Shown one piece after another: positions 16,872 to 25,186 of a stretch of DNA of 64,000 nt; position 1 is the stretch's first letter; each line of letters starts with the position of its first letter. The translations under genes and the position numbers were made by a program. The notes beneath the pieces were generated by a model. The model was not told where the DNA came from. It ran no database searches and saw only the letters and a list, made by a program, of their open reading frames with translations. The stretch comes from an uncultured Bacteroidales bacterium (lineage in GTDB: Bacteria; Bacteroidota; Bacteroidia; Bacteroidales; UBA932): assembly GCA_900316245.1 (NCBI GenBank), contig ONCE01000008.1, forward strand, positions 1 through 64,000, given 5' to 3'.

Positions 16872-16945
16872 ATTCGTCCCAAAATTGGGGCTTTCGTCCC
16901 AAAATACTGCTTTTAGTCACTTGCGTTCGTCACAGGTGACTTTTC
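16872..16945. repeat. Short repeat and hairpin region after icd
   Basis: TTCGTCCCAAAAT occurs at about 16873 and again at about 16893, and the stretch also holds CCCAAAATTGGG and an inverted GTCAC/GTGAC pair. It is non-coding, between icd and the HxxxD acyltransferase, and resembles the other REP-like intergenic clusters of the window in style, not in sequence. Confidence 0.4.
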
Positions 16946-16969
16946 TTTTATGGGGCCGGGAAGGCACTG

Positions 16970-16977
16970 TACCTTTG
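16970..16977 (+). promoter_or_regulatory. -7 promoter element TACCTTTG
   Basis: TACCTTTG, 19 bases before the ATG at 16997. Confidence 0.6.
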
Positions 16978-16996
16978 CAGCAAACCTGACAGAGTT

Positions 16997-18274
16997 ATGA
17001 TTGCATCTATCCCCGCCCGCCTTAGGCTCGACAATGCCGCCAATATCTATCCGGCTTCCATGTCCAAGCAGTACAGTTCCCTGTACCGAATCAAAGTGAC
17101 CCTTAAAGAAGTGGTAGACATAGCCCTTCTTCAAGAGGCTCTTCTGCGTGTTTCCGAGCGTATCCCTACGTTCCGCTGCACGCTCAGGGCCGGAGCCTTC
17201 TGGTGGTATCTGGACCGTTGCCCGGTGAAGCCGGAAGTCCGAGGCCTCAAGCCGCTGAAGGATTTCAGCTTCGAGGACCAGGACGGCCTCCTGTACCGCG
17301 TGAGTGCCAAGCGATGCACCATCTATCTGGATGTGTTTCACGCCCTGGCCGACGGTACCGGCGCGATGACTTTCCTGATGACCCTCACCGGAGAGTATCT
17401 CCGCCGCCGCTATGGAGTGGAGATTCCCTACAACCAGCTGGTGCTGGATCCCAAGGACCGTCCGGTGTATGCCGAGGTAGAAGACAGTTTCAAGTCTGTC
17501 TTCAGCGGCCGCCGCGGCCAGTTGGAGAAGAATGTGGATGCCTATCATATCCGCGGAGAGGCCCTGCCGGATTCGGCCATTAAAGATGTTCGCGTGGTGG
17601 TTTCCTCCGACGATGTGAAGAACCTTTGCCGCGGTTACAGCTGCACGGTGACTGAATTCCTCACCGCCGCCCTGATCTGGGCCCTGCAGGAAGAGCATCG
17701 CAACGACGAGTCCCGCCGCAAGCGCTCCGTGCTTAAGGTCTCCGTTCCCGTGAATCTGAGACCGCTGTACGGCAGCCGCACCGTCCGCAACTTCTCTTCC
17801 TATGTGAACCTGGGTGTGGACGTGAAGGACGGCTATTTCTCCTTCCCGGAACTGGTGAAGGCCATAAAGGAGCAGAAAGCCCACGATATGCAGCAGGACC
17901 GCCTGGAATCCAAGATTGCCGCCAACGTGGCCCTGGAAGAGATGCTGCTGGTGCGTCTGCTGCCCCTCAAGATCAAGCACCCCATCATCGATATCATCAA
18001 TCTCCTGCACGGAGACCGCTTCATTACCCAGACCCTGTCCAATATCGGCCAGCTTAAAGTACCTGCCGCCCTGTATCCCTATATCCAGGACGTGGACTTC
18101 TCCCTGGGCCGACAGCGCGGTAACAGCGGCGCCGTCTCCTGCGTGGGATACAACGGAAAACTCTATATCCACCTGACGCGGAAAATCGTCCGCAGCAGCT
18201 TTGAGAATGCCTTCATCCGGCAGCTCTCGGCCCTGGGACTCTCCGTGGAAACTTCTGTGGAGAATTTAGCCTAA
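16997..18274 (+). CDS. HxxxD-type acyltransferase (alcohol acetyltransferase/PapA-like)
   Basis: A 425-residue protein of the chloramphenicol acetyltransferase/condensation-domain superfamily. The catalytic HxxxDG motif is seen as DVFHALADGTGAMTF at about residues 113-127. The family DFGWG-like region is replaced by YIQDVDFSLGRQRGNSG near 365-382. NIYPASMSKQYSSLYRIKV at the start and FLTAALIWALQEEHR in the middle fit the alcohol-acetyltransferase/PapA branch, which moves acyl groups from CoA or ACP to hydroxyls. Substrates unknown. It is about 6 kb from the aryl-polyene-like cluster, so a link is only a guess. It converges with the next gene, overlapping by nine bases. Confidence 0.75.
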   Translation: MIASIPARLRLDNAANIYPASMSKQYSSLYRIKVTLKEVVDIALLQEALLRVSERIPTFRCTLRAGAFWWYLDRCPVKPEVRGLKPLKDFSFEDQDGLLYRVSAKRCTIYLDVFHALADGTGAMTFLMTLTGEYLRRRYGVEIPYNQLVLDPKDRPVYAEVEDSFKSVFSGRRGQLEKNVDAYHIRGEALPDSAIKDVRVVVSSDDVKNLCRGYSCTVTEFLTAALIWALQEEHRNDESRRKRSVLKVSVPVNLRPLYGSRTVRNFSSYVNLGVDVKDGYFSFPELVKAIKEQKAHDMQQDRLESKIAANVALEEMLLVRLLPLKIKHPIIDIINLLHGDRFITQTLSNIGQLKVPAALYPYIQDVDFSLGRQRGNSGAVSCVGYNGKLYIHLTRKIVRSSFENAFIRQLSALGLSVETSVENLA

Positions 18275-18796
18275 AGGATAAAACAGGGAATCGTAGCGGC
18301 TGTTCCAGCTGCAGTCGTAGTGCTTGCGGATGACGCGGGCACTGGCAAACGAATTGAAATTGTCCCAAGCCTCCAGGAAGAGGACGGCGAAATCCGTTCT
18401 CTGGTGTAGCGTAAGGGCAAACAGCGTGTAGACGGCTACGATGTAGACCATGGCCCGCTCGCGGTCATCGGCCTGCGGATTGGAAGGGGTGACCAGCGTC
18501 AGGCGCTCGGCCTGGGCAAACGCAAGGTCTGCAATGGCGTCTGCCAGCAAGGCTTCCTCCGAAGGGGTGTAAAGCTGCGCGCAGTAGCGCAGGGAAGCGC
18601 ATTGACGGTCCACTATTTCCTTCTCCATCACCGGCATAGGGTTGGGAAGGGCCGATTCGAAGTAACGGTCATAGGGGGCCTCACCCCTCAGGAACTGAAG
18701 GGCCAGAACGCAGTAGTCTCTTACGCTGGCCTCGATGACCATCGAGTAAGGGGCTTTTTCGTCTATACGGGCCAATATTTCCGTAATACTCGCCAT
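18266..18796 (-). CDS. Hypothetical protein
   Basis: A 176-residue soluble, mostly helical protein without signal peptide or membrane segments. The family was not recognised. It is rich in alanine and aromatic residues, with a conserved-looking DDRERAMVYIVAVYTLFAL segment and an ending NSRYDSLFYPLG. It is convergent with the acyltransferase and divergent from the dehydrogenase at 18841. Clear codon-position GC bias and a start just inside the divergent promoter region support it as a real gene. Confidence 0.6.
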   Translation of the reverse strand: MASITEILARIDEKAPYSMVIEASVRDYCVLALQFLRGEAPYDRYFESALPNPMPVMEKEIVDRQCASLRYCAQLYTPSEEALLADAIADLAFAQAERLTLVTPSNPQADDRERAMVYIVAVYTLFALTLHQRTDFAVLFLEAWDNFNSFASARVIRKHYDCSWNSRYDSLFYPLG

Positions 18797-18825
18797 ACTG
18801 AAGTGTAAATATACAAATTTTCTAT

Positions 18826-18833
18826 TATTTTTG
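18826..18833 (+). promoter_or_regulatory. -7 promoter element TATTTTTG
   Basis: TATTTTTG, seven bases before the ATG at 18841; another short-leader arrangement. Confidence 0.55.
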
Positions 18834-18840
18834 TGCCGTT

Positions 18841-19767
18841 ATGAAAATTGTATTTTTAGATGCCATTTCTATGGGAGATACCTCCCTGGAAGAAATCGCC
18901 GCCCAGGGCGAATTTACCTGCTATCAGTCCTCTACGGCCGAAGAAGCCCGCGAAAGGGTAAAAGACGCAGAGGTAGTGCTCCTGAACAAAGTAATCGTGG
19001 ACCAGGCCTTCCTGGATGCGGCTTCCAAGCTCAAGCTCGTATGCGAAGCCGGAACGGGTATCAACAATATCAATGTGAAACTCTGCGAAGAGAGGGGAGT
19101 GATTGTAAGGAACGTAGCCGGTTATTCTACGGATTCCGTGGCCCAGACGGCCTGGATGCATATCCTGAACCTCAGCGGCCGAGCCTTCCATTACCAGAAC
19201 TTCGTAACCAGCGGTGCTTACAGCAAGAATCCCGTCCACGTGGACTTTGCCCATCCTTTCACCGAACTGGCGGGCAAGACGCTGGGCATTGTGGGTATGG
19301 GTGCCATCGGCCAAAAAGTGGCCCAGATTGGCAAGGCCTTTGGAATGGAGGTCATCTATTACTCCACCTCCGGCACCGGCCATTGCAAAGATTACCCTTG
19401 CGTGAACCTGGAAGAACTCCTGAAGCGTTCAGACGTGATTTCCATCCACGCCCCTTATAATGAAAGGACCGCCGGCCTCATTGGCTATGAGCAGTTCAAG
19501 CAGATGAAGCCCACGGCCGTTCTGGTCAACACCGGCCGCGGAGGCATTGCCGTGGAGGCAGACCTGGCCCGGGCCCTGGACGAAGGACTCATTGCCGGCG
19601 CCGCCCTGGACGTGTATGTGAAGGAACCGCTCCCGGCAGACAGCCCGCTGATGCATCTGGTTCACCCGGAACGCCTGCTCTTCTCCCCGCACATTGCGTG
19701 GTATTCCAACGAAGCGCGGGCCCGGCTGGCTCACGAGATGGCAGAAAATATCAAGAGGGGCTGGTAA
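18841..19767 (+). CDS. D-2-hydroxyacid dehydrogenase (glycerate/hydroxypyruvate type)
   Basis: A 308-residue NAD-dependent D-2-hydroxyacid dehydrogenase. The nucleotide-binding motif GIVGMGAIGQKVAQIGK lies at about residues 150-166, with catalytic arginine in NTGRGGIAVE, glutamate in DVYVKEP and histidine in SPHIAWYS. The ordering and the NVAGYSTDSVAQTA segment resemble glycerate dehydrogenase/hydroxypyruvate reductase, but lactate or other substrates cannot be excluded. It is a single-gene unit with its own promoter and a clear terminator. Confidence 0.88.
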   Translation: MKIVFLDAISMGDTSLEEIAAQGEFTCYQSSTAEEARERVKDAEVVLLNKVIVDQAFLDAASKLKLVCEAGTGINNINVKLCEERGVIVRNVAGYSTDSVAQTAWMHILNLSGRAFHYQNFVTSGAYSKNPVHVDFAHPFTELAGKTLGIVGMGAIGQKVAQIGKAFGMEVIYYSTSGTGHCKDYPCVNLEELLKRSDVISIHAPYNERTAGLIGYEQFKQMKPTAVLVNTGRGGIAVEADLARALDEGLIAGAALDVYVKEPLPADSPLMHLVHPERLLFSPHIAWYSNEARARLAHEMAENIKRGW

Positions 19768-19785
19768 GAGCCCCTCTTTCTGTTT
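19754..19785 (+). terminator. Rho-independent terminator after the dehydrogenase
   Basis: AGAGGGGC and GCCCCTCT form an eight-pair stem with a loop containing the stop codon region, followed by TTCTGTTT. It overlaps the last codons of the dehydrogenase gene. Confidence 0.75.
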
Positions 19786-19813
19786 AACTAATTCTTTCTT
19801 GTATCAACAACAC

Positions 19814-20503
19814 TCAGTCTTTCTTCTTGGTCACAATGCTGGCGAAGCCGCTTTTCCGGATGTTCGTGTGCTCTACATCCAGTTCGCTGGCGTCAATGTC
19901 TCCGGCACCGGAAACACTCAGGTTGGCGGTCTCTGCCTTTCCGGACAGATCCACGTCGCCGGCGCCGTTCACGCTCACCGTGAGGGTTCCTACGTACAGG
20001 TCGTCGGCATCGATGTCACCGGCACCGTTGACGGTGAAGGTGAGGGAGGGAACCTGGATGGATTTGACTTCAAAGTCCCCGGCACCGTTGACCTGCACAT
20101 CGAGGTCCTTGTCGGATCTGTACTTGTAAATCTCAGCATCTGCTGCGCCGTTTACCAGGAGTTTCTCCAGGCAGGGGAGGGTAACGTACACCTCGAAGGT
20201 CTTGGCTACAATCTGGACATTGTCCCTGGTCTTGAGCAGGAGCGTTCCGTCCACTACCTGGTAGTCCAGGTAATCGAACACTTCTTCGTTGGCCTTCACC
20301 AGTACGGAATAGTTTTCGCCCTGGGTAATGTCAATGTCGGAAGATCCGTTGATAGTAATGCTGTTGAAGCCGGTCAGGTCATAGGCCTTGCTGGTTTCGG
20401 GACCCTTGCAAACCACTTTTTTGCCGTTGCCAAGGCCGTTGAAGCTAAAGGTGCAGCTGCAGGCCAGAGCCAGCGTGCAAAGGGCGATCAATACTTTTTT
20501 CAT
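19814..20503 (-). CDS. DUF2807 (GIN domain) lipoprotein
   Basis: A 229-residue lipoprotein: signal MKKVLIALCTLALACSC, then a DUF2807 domain, also called the putative auto-transporter adhesin head GIN domain. Repeated NGAGDID/NGAGDFE/SGAGDIDA turns spaced about 20 residues apart show the right-handed beta-helix typical of the family. Function in Bacteroidota is not established. It is the last gene of a four-gene minus-strand operon with a GntR regulator and an ABC transporter, suggesting a cell-envelope stress role. Confidence 0.85.
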   Translation of the reverse strand: MKKVLIALCTLALACSCTFSFNGLGNGKKVVCKGPETSKAYDLTGFNSITINGSSDIDITQGENYSVLVKANEEVFDYLDYQVVDGTLLLKTRDNVQIVAKTFEVYVTLPCLEKLLVNGAADAEIYKYRSDKDLDVQVNGAGDFEVKSIQVPSLTFTVNGAGDIDADDLYVGTLTVSVNGAGDVDLSGKAETANLSVSGAGDIDASELDVEHTNIRKSGFASIVTKKKD

Positions 20504-20511
20504 ATCCGTTC

Positions 20512-20850
20512 TTACTTTTTAAATATACTTGCATCCAGTCCCAGAAGCTCCATCTTGCGGAGAATGGCCGGGACTTCTTTTTCCAGGAATTCAGCTTTCT
20601 GGGCCTCCTGAATCTTTTCCTTGGCTTCGGCCGATACAAAGTAGCCAATGCCGCGTTTGTTGTAGATGATGCCGTCGGCAGTGAGTTTTTCGTAAACGCG
20701 CATGACGGTATTGGGGTTCACCCCAATCTCTGCGCCATATTCGCGGACCGACGGGATTCGGTCATCGGCCTTCAGGGCGCCGGACAGGATGTTCTCGCAG
20801 AACACGTCGGCTATCTGGAGGTAGATGGGTTTTTCTCCGTGGAAGTCCAT
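20512..20850 (-). CDS. GntR family regulator, YtrA type
   Basis: A 112-residue regulator. The winged-helix start KPIYLQIADVFCENILSGAL, then DRIPSVREYGAEIGVNPNTVMRVYEKL is the GntR DNA-binding helix-turn-helix, and the short C-terminal extension (about 35 residues, no ligand domain) is that of the YtrA subfamily, which controls ABC transporter operons. It is encoded directly after the permease gene with a four-base gap. The palindrome at 22514-22535 between promoter and first gene is the likely operator. Confidence 0.88.
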   Translation of the reverse strand: MDFHGEKPIYLQIADVFCENILSGALKADDRIPSVREYGAEIGVNPNTVMRVYEKLTADGIIYNKRGIGYFVSAEAKEKIQEAQKAEFLEKEVPAILRKMELLGLDASIFKK

Positions 20851-20854
20851 ATAA

Positions 20855-21667
20855 TTAATGTTTTAAAGTTTTGATTCTGTAGAAGATTCCTCCGGCAAAG
20901 CAGGCGGCTATGGCCAGCGAGATGAAGGTAGTCCAGTTCAGGATGGAACGGATGATGGTTTCTGCATCGGACAGCTCTTCCACATCATAGTGGCTCTGAA
21001 GGCCGAAAGCGGTCATTCCCGTGGACAGGAGGATGCTGGTACCAAACAGGATGAGGAAGGCCCAGAGGATCTTGTTGCGACGGAAGGTAACCCCGCAGAG
21101 GAGGAAATAAAGGAAGTTGCACATATAACCCGCCAGCATGGGAAGGACAAACAGGCCCAGGGACCAGGTGGTGGAGTACTCGTCGTTGGCCTGGGCCAGG
21201 GCGACACTGACTTTTTGGACAGCATCTTTGGCCGATCCCAGCAGCATAGGACCGTACGTAGGGTCTGCCAGGGAGAGGATGCCGTCAATGGCCGTGTAGG
21301 TGCACAGGAAAGCCACCGGAATGACCAGAAGGGTCATAATCATCATCGAGAGCCATTTCTCAAAGCCGGAGGCGGGAAGCATCAGCCAGGCGGCTCCTTT
21401 TCTTCGGTTGGTAAGATAACCGTAAGTGCGGGTCTGGTACAGCTCCAGGGCAAAGATGGCCAATCCGAAAACGATGGCGCGGGCAGCAAAGCTGGGAGCT
21501 TCCCATACTTTGTCAAAAACGGCGTTGAACGCAATGCCGATGATATAGAAGATGAGGCCGGAAAAGCCAATGAGAATGGCGGCTTTTACGTGGTTACGCC
21601 ACATCTGGATGAGGTCGTATTTGAAATAGGACCAGAAACGGGAACCGTTGAATACTTCATTTTTCAT
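20855..21667 (-). CDS. ABC-2 type transporter permease
   Basis: A 270-residue membrane protein with about six hydrophobic segments (for example AAILIGFSGLIFYIIGIAF and PVAFLCTYTAIDGILSLA). The N-terminal FWSYFKYDLIQMWRNHVKAA orientation is usual for ABC-2 permeases. It pairs with the ATPase encoded just upstream in the same operon. Substrate unknown; YtrA-type operons usually respond to envelope stress or antibiotics. Confidence 0.8.
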   Translation of the reverse strand: MKNEVFNGSRFWSYFKYDLIQMWRNHVKAAILIGFSGLIFYIIGIAFNAVFDKVWEAPSFAARAIVFGLAIFALELYQTRTYGYLTNRRKGAAWLMLPASGFEKWLSMMIMTLLVIPVAFLCTYTAIDGILSLADPTYGPMLLGSAKDAVQKVSVALAQANDEYSTTWSLGLFVLPMLAGYMCNFLYFLLCGVTFRRNKILWAFLILFGTSILLSTGMTAFGLQSHYDVEELSDAETIIRSILNWTTFISLAIAACFAGGIFYRIKTLKH

Positions 21668-21679
21668 AGGGCAACGCGT

Positions 21680-22504
21680 TTAAGCAAACAGGGCTTTGAT
21701 AATGTCTTTGTGGGAATGCGCGGCATTGAAGAGGGCTTCCAGGTTCACCTTGGACTCTTCGCCGGTGGTATTGGGATACACCTGGATGGCGCCGGAGGGC
21801 GTATGCTCCAGGTACAGGGCGTCCGCGTGGATCTGGTTGCCGTAGTCGAAGAACAGCTTCTGGGTAATGGTCTCCAGGCTGGCATTCAGCAAGACGTCTT
21901 CCTTGTCCAGGATGATGATGGGGTCGATGATTTCTTCCAGATCACGCACCTGGTGGGTGGAGATGACGATGGCGCTGTCTTCGCAGGTGTACTTCATAAT
22001 GGCCTTGCGGAACTGGCTCTTGGAAGGGATGTCCAGTCCGTTGGTGGGCTCGTCCATAAAGTAGTGGCGTGCATTGCAGGCGAGGGCGAAGGCAATCCAG
22101 GTCTTCTTGAGCTGGCCGGCGCTCATCGAATCCATCCGCTGGGTGGTGTCCACCTCGAATTCCGTGAGGATGGTGAGATACTTGTTGAAATCGAAGTGGG
22201 GCCAGAGGACGCCGGTCTCGCGGCCAAAGTCGATGGCCTTGTAGCGGACGGGACTTACCTCGTCCGGAAGGTAAAACTGTTCTGCCAGCAGGGAAGGCTG
22301 GCGGTCAAAAGGATTGCGGCCGTCCGTGTCGATGGAACCGGTCTGGGGCTTCTTGAGCCCGCAGAGAAGGGTGAGAAGGGTGGTTTTGCCCACGCCATTC
22401 TCTCCGAGGAGGCCATAAATATTGCCTCCCTTGAGCTCCATTGTGATGTTGTTGAGCACCTTTTTGGAGCCGTAGCTGAAGGATAAGTCTTTAACGCTAA
22501 TCAT
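21680..22504 (-). CDS. ABC transporter ATP-binding protein
   Basis: A 274-residue ABC ATPase. Walker A GENGVGKTTLL at about residue 35, signature SMSAGQLKKTW (a variant of LSGGQ) at about 130, Walker B HYFMDEPTNGLD at about 150 and the switch histidine in VISTHQVRDLEE. The C-terminal 60 residues are a family-specific extension. The ATG at 22504 is the start; an upstream TTG lies inside the promoter. First gene of the operon with permease, GntR and DUF2807 genes. Confidence 0.9.
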   Translation of the reverse strand: MISVKDLSFSYGSKKVLNNITMELKGGNIYGLLGENGVGKTTLLTLLCGLKKPQTGSIDTDGRNPFDRQPSLLAEQFYLPDEVSPVRYKAIDFGRETGVLWPHFDFNKYLTILTEFEVDTTQRMDSMSAGQLKKTWIAFALACNARHYFMDEPTNGLDIPSKSQFRKAIMKYTCEDSAIVISTHQVRDLEEIIDPIIILDKEDVLLNASLETITQKLFFDYGNQIHADALYLEHTPSGAIQVYPNTTGEESKVNLEALFNAAHSHKDIIKALFA

Positions 22505-22513
22505 ATCTTTGCG

Positions 22514-22535
22514 GTGTATTAGTTCATTAGTACAC
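22514..22535. promoter_or_regulatory. Candidate GntR operator (palindrome)
   Basis: GTGTA and TACAC at the ends frame a 22-base sequence whose halves match at 8 of 11 positions, the other differences being T/C, G/A and T/G. It lies between the TACCTTTG promoter element and the ATPase start, the position expected for autorepression by the GntR protein of the operon. Confidence 0.6.
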
Positions 22536-22537
22536 TG

Positions 22538-22545
22538 CAAAGGTA
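22538..22545 (-). promoter_or_regulatory. -7 promoter element TACCTTTG (minus strand)
   Basis: The reverse complement reads TACCTTTG, immediately upstream of the palindrome at 22514-22535. It would drive the ABC/GntR operon. Confidence 0.6.
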
Positions 22546-22575
22546 AGAAGAAAAATCAAATCTCCAAAAAATATT

Positions 22576-23016
22576 TCACTTTTTTCTCCATTCATCGGGA
22601 GTCACCCCCGTGAACTGCTTGAAACTATGGGCGAAATTGCTGCGGTCGTTGATGCCTACGCGGCGGCTGATGGTAGAAATGGAGGTGTCCGGCTCCGCTT
22701 TCATCTGCTCCATGGCGTCCTTCAGACGGAGCCGGGTGCGGAAAGCGCGGAGGTCGTCTCCCTGCGCCAGGAAGTACCTATATAATATAGGGTAGGGAAG
22801 GCCGATGTTTTCGGCGGTCTCCGCCATAGTTCTGTGCGGAAGCCGGTATCCCTTGGCCTGAACCCAGGCATCCAGCGCCAGGGCTACCTTCTGCTGCACG
22901 TCCTCCGAGAGCGGCTGGACCTTGGGAGCGGGGCGGAAAGAAGAAGGAGCCTGCTCTCTTTGGGGGAACAGGCTCCTGAAGTAATCTTTGAGGGATTTCT
23001 TACCAGCCCAGGACAT
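22576..23016 (-). CDS. AraC-type helix-turn-helix protein
   Basis: A 146-residue protein ending in an AraC-type DNA-binding domain. Residues about 50-146 hold the two helix-turn-helix units: AETAENIGLPYPILYRYF and STISRRVGINDRSNFAHSFKQFTGVTPDEWRKK, the second being the well-conserved AraC signature. There is no large effector domain. The start at 23016 (MSWAGKKS) overlaps the end of the deoxyhypusine-synthase-like gene by 17 bases, so the two are probably translated from one message. Target unknown. Confidence 0.75.
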   Translation of the reverse strand: MSWAGKKSLKDYFRSLFPQREQAPSSFRPAPKVQPLSEDVQQKVALALDAWVQAKGYRLPHRTMAETAENIGLPYPILYRYFLAQGDDLRAFRTRLRLKDAMEQMKAEPDTSISTISRRVGINDRSNFAHSFKQFTGVTPDEWRKK

Positions 23017-23974
23017 AGGCGAAAATGAGCGGTGCCACAATGGTGGCATCGGATTCCACGATGAACTTGGGGGTATCGGGTGCCAGCTTGCCCCAGGTGA
23101 TTTTCTCGTTGGGGACGGCGCCGGAGTAAGAACCGTAGGAAGTGGTGGAGTCCGAAATCTGGCAGAAATAGGCCCACAGCGGGGTTCCGGTCCAGCCCAG
23201 ATCCTGCTCCATCATAGGAACGCAGCAGATGGGGAAGTCACCGGCGGTACCGCCGCCAATCTGGAAGAAGCCCACGCCAGCGCCCTGACTGTTCTTCTTG
23301 TACCAGTCTACCAGGAACATCATAACCTCTACGCCCTGGATGACCATATGGGGGTCATACTCACCGCGGATGACGTGAGCGGTGAAGATGTTACCGGTGG
23401 TGCAGTCTTCCCAGGCGGGGCAGATGATGGGAATGTTCTTTTCGCAGGCGGCTACCACCCAGCTGTCCTTGGGGTCAATCTCGTAGTACTGCTTGAGGAC
23501 ACCGCTGCGGATCATCTGATAGATGAACTCGTAGGGGAGGTATCTCTTGCCTTCGGCCTTGGCCTTGTCCCAAACCTCTACCAGGTGTTTCTCCAGGCGG
23601 CGGAAAGCTTCCTCTTCCGGGATGCAGGTATCCGTAACGCGGTTGTAGTGGTTGTCCAGGAGTTCCTGCTCCTGCTTGGGGGTAAGATCACGGTAGCCGG
23701 GGACCCTGTAGTAGTGGCTGTGGGCCACGAGGTTCATAATATCTTCCTCCAGGTTGTTGGCGCTGCAGCAAACAAAGGCAATCTTGTTCTGGCGGATCAT
23801 TTCTGCCAGGGAGAGGCCCAGTTCTGCGGTACTCATGGCGCCGGCCATGGCCAGAAACATTTTGCCACCCTTGTTCAGAAGGTCTTCATAGGCTTTTGCA
23901 GCGTCTACCAGGGCTGCGGAATTGAAGTGACGGTAGTGATGGGTAATGAATTGAGAGATAGGTCCCTTTTCCAT
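23000..23974 (-). CDS. Deoxyhypusine synthase family protein
   Basis: A 324-residue homologue of eukaryotic/archaeal deoxyhypusine synthase. FLAMAGAMSTAELGLSLAEM is the NAD-binding start and IGGGTAGDFPICC a family motif. GSYSGAVPNEKITWGKL carries the lysine equivalent to the catalytic lysine that forms the enzyme-spermidine imine. Bacteria lack eIF5A, the usual substrate; bacterial members are thought to make homospermidine or related polyamines. It has its own promoter, divergent from the methyltransferase gene. Confidence 0.88.
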   Translation of the reverse strand: MEKGPISQFITHHYRHFNSAALVDAAKAYEDLLNKGGKMFLAMAGAMSTAELGLSLAEMIRQNKIAFVCCSANNLEEDIMNLVAHSHYYRVPGYRDLTPKQEQELLDNHYNRVTDTCIPEEEAFRRLEKHLVEVWDKAKAEGKRYLPYEFIYQMIRSGVLKQYYEIDPKDSWVVAACEKNIPIICPAWEDCTTGNIFTAHVIRGEYDPHMVIQGVEVMMFLVDWYKKNSQGAGVGFFQIGGGTAGDFPICCVPMMEQDLGWTGTPLWAYFCQISDSTTSYGSYSGAVPNEKITWGKLAPDTPKFIVESDATIVAPLIFAYVLGW

Positions 23975-24035
23975 TTCTTTTACAGGTTTTCCACGGGCGA
24001 AGCCAGTCTTTGACTTCCAACCCGTCGATTGACTG

Positions 24036-24043
24036 CAAAATTA
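24036..24043 (-). promoter_or_regulatory. -7 promoter element TAATTTTG (minus strand)
   Basis: The reverse complement reads TAATTTTG, about 60 bases upstream of the deoxyhypusine-synthase-like start. Confidence 0.45.
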
Positions 24044-24064
24044 GGAAAAAAACGCGAGAAACGC

Positions 24065-24072
24065 TATATTTG
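24065..24072 (+). promoter_or_regulatory. -7 promoter element TATATTTG for the aryl-polyene-like cluster
   Basis: TATATTTG, 17 bases before the ATG at 24090. All genes from there to 32426 are nearly gapless, so this is the probable main promoter of the cluster. Confidence 0.6.
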
Positions 24073-24089
24073 CAAACTATTTTACGTGT

Positions 24090-25184
24090 ATGAACCTGTT
24101 CCCTAATATTGAAAAGGCCTATACAAAGGATCCTTTAAGTGCTAAAGACGCTCAGCGTCAGGCAGAATTCATTGCCTTTGGCCCCATTGTCTTCCAAGTG
24201 AGCCGCCTGATGCTCAAATTGGGAATCCTGGATGCCCTTCGGGACAAGCCCATGACGCTGGAGCAAGTGGCCGAAAAGGCCGGCATCAGCCTTTACGCCG
24301 CCAAAGTGCTTCTGGAAGCCTCCCTTTCCATTGGAACGGTTCTCATCGACGCCCAAAAGGACGAGTATCATCTCACCAAAACCGGCTGGTTCCTCTTGAC
24401 GGACCCCGCCACCCGCGCCAACGTGGATTTCAACCACGACGTCAACTACGAAGGCTTTTTCCGCCTGGAAGAATCGCTGAAGGAAGGCCGCCCCGCCGGT
24501 CTTGAGCACTTCGGCCCCTGGCCCACCATCTATGAAGGACTTTCCTCCCTGCCCAAGCAGGTGCAGGACAGCTGGTTTGGCTTCGACCATTTCTACAGTG
24601 ACCATTCCTTCGACCTGGCCCTTCCCATCGTCTTTGCCGGCAAGCCCCGCAGGATTATGGACGTAGGAGGCAATACGGGCCGATTCTCCCAGCGCTGCGT
24701 GGCCTACGACCCTGAGGTGGAGATGACCATCGTGGACCTGCCCCAGCAGATCGGCCTTATGAAAGAGGCTACAAAGGAAGATCCCAATGCCGGCCGTATC
24801 CACGGCTTCGGCACCAACCTGCTGGACCCCAAGAACGAATTTCCCCAGGACTTGCATCCGGACGTAATTTGGATGAGCCAGTTTCTGGACTGCTTCAGCG
24901 AGCCCCAGATTCTGAGCATTCTCCAGCGCGCCGCCAAGGTGATGGATGCGAATACGCGCCTGCTCATTATGGAAACCTTCTGGGACCGCCAGAAATACGA
25001 GCCCGCGGCCTTCTGCCTTACTATGACCAGCCTCTATTTCACGGTTATGGCCAACGGCAACTCCAAGATGTACCACTCGGACGATTTCGTGCGTGTGGTG
25101 AAGGAAGCCGGCCTGGAAGTGGTGGCCATCCACGACTGCCTGGGCCAGGGACACAGCATTATGGAATGTAAAAAATCTCTATAG
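24090..25184 (+). CDS. SAM-dependent methyltransferase (O-methyltransferase type)
   Basis: A 364-residue methyltransferase. The N-terminal part (residues about 30-110) is a winged-helix dimerisation domain with TLEQVAEKAGISLYAAKVLL, and the catalytic part has the SAM-binding motif RIMDVGGNTGRFSQRC at about 190 and a later MSQFLDCFSE segment. This is the arrangement of small-molecule O-methyltransferases. Next to ACP and ketosynthase genes, the likely job is methylating the aromatic head group of an aryl polyene, as in flexirubin-type clusters. First gene of the cluster. Confidence 0.8.
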   Translation: MNLFPNIEKAYTKDPLSAKDAQRQAEFIAFGPIVFQVSRLMLKLGILDALRDKPMTLEQVAEKAGISLYAAKVLLEASLSIGTVLIDAQKDEYHLTKTGWFLLTDPATRANVDFNHDVNYEGFFRLEESLKEGRPAGLEHFGPWPTIYEGLSSLPKQVQDSWFGFDHFYSDHSFDLALPIVFAGKPRRIMDVGGNTGRFSQRCVAYDPEVEMTIVDLPQQIGLMKEATKEDPNAGRIHGFGTNLLDPKNEFPQDLHPDVIWMSQFLDCFSEPQILSILQRAAKVMDANTRLLIMETFWDRQKYEPAAFCLTMTSLYFTVMANGNSKMYHSDDFVRVVKEAGLEVVAIHDCLGQGHSIMECKKSL

Positions 25185-25186
25185 CT

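Noticed and set aside
22538..22540. TTG start codon for the ABC ATPase, and similar TTG starts at 4821, 47588 and 1021
   Set aside because: The first three lie inside TAnnTTTG promoter elements; the ATG downstream fits the families better in every case.
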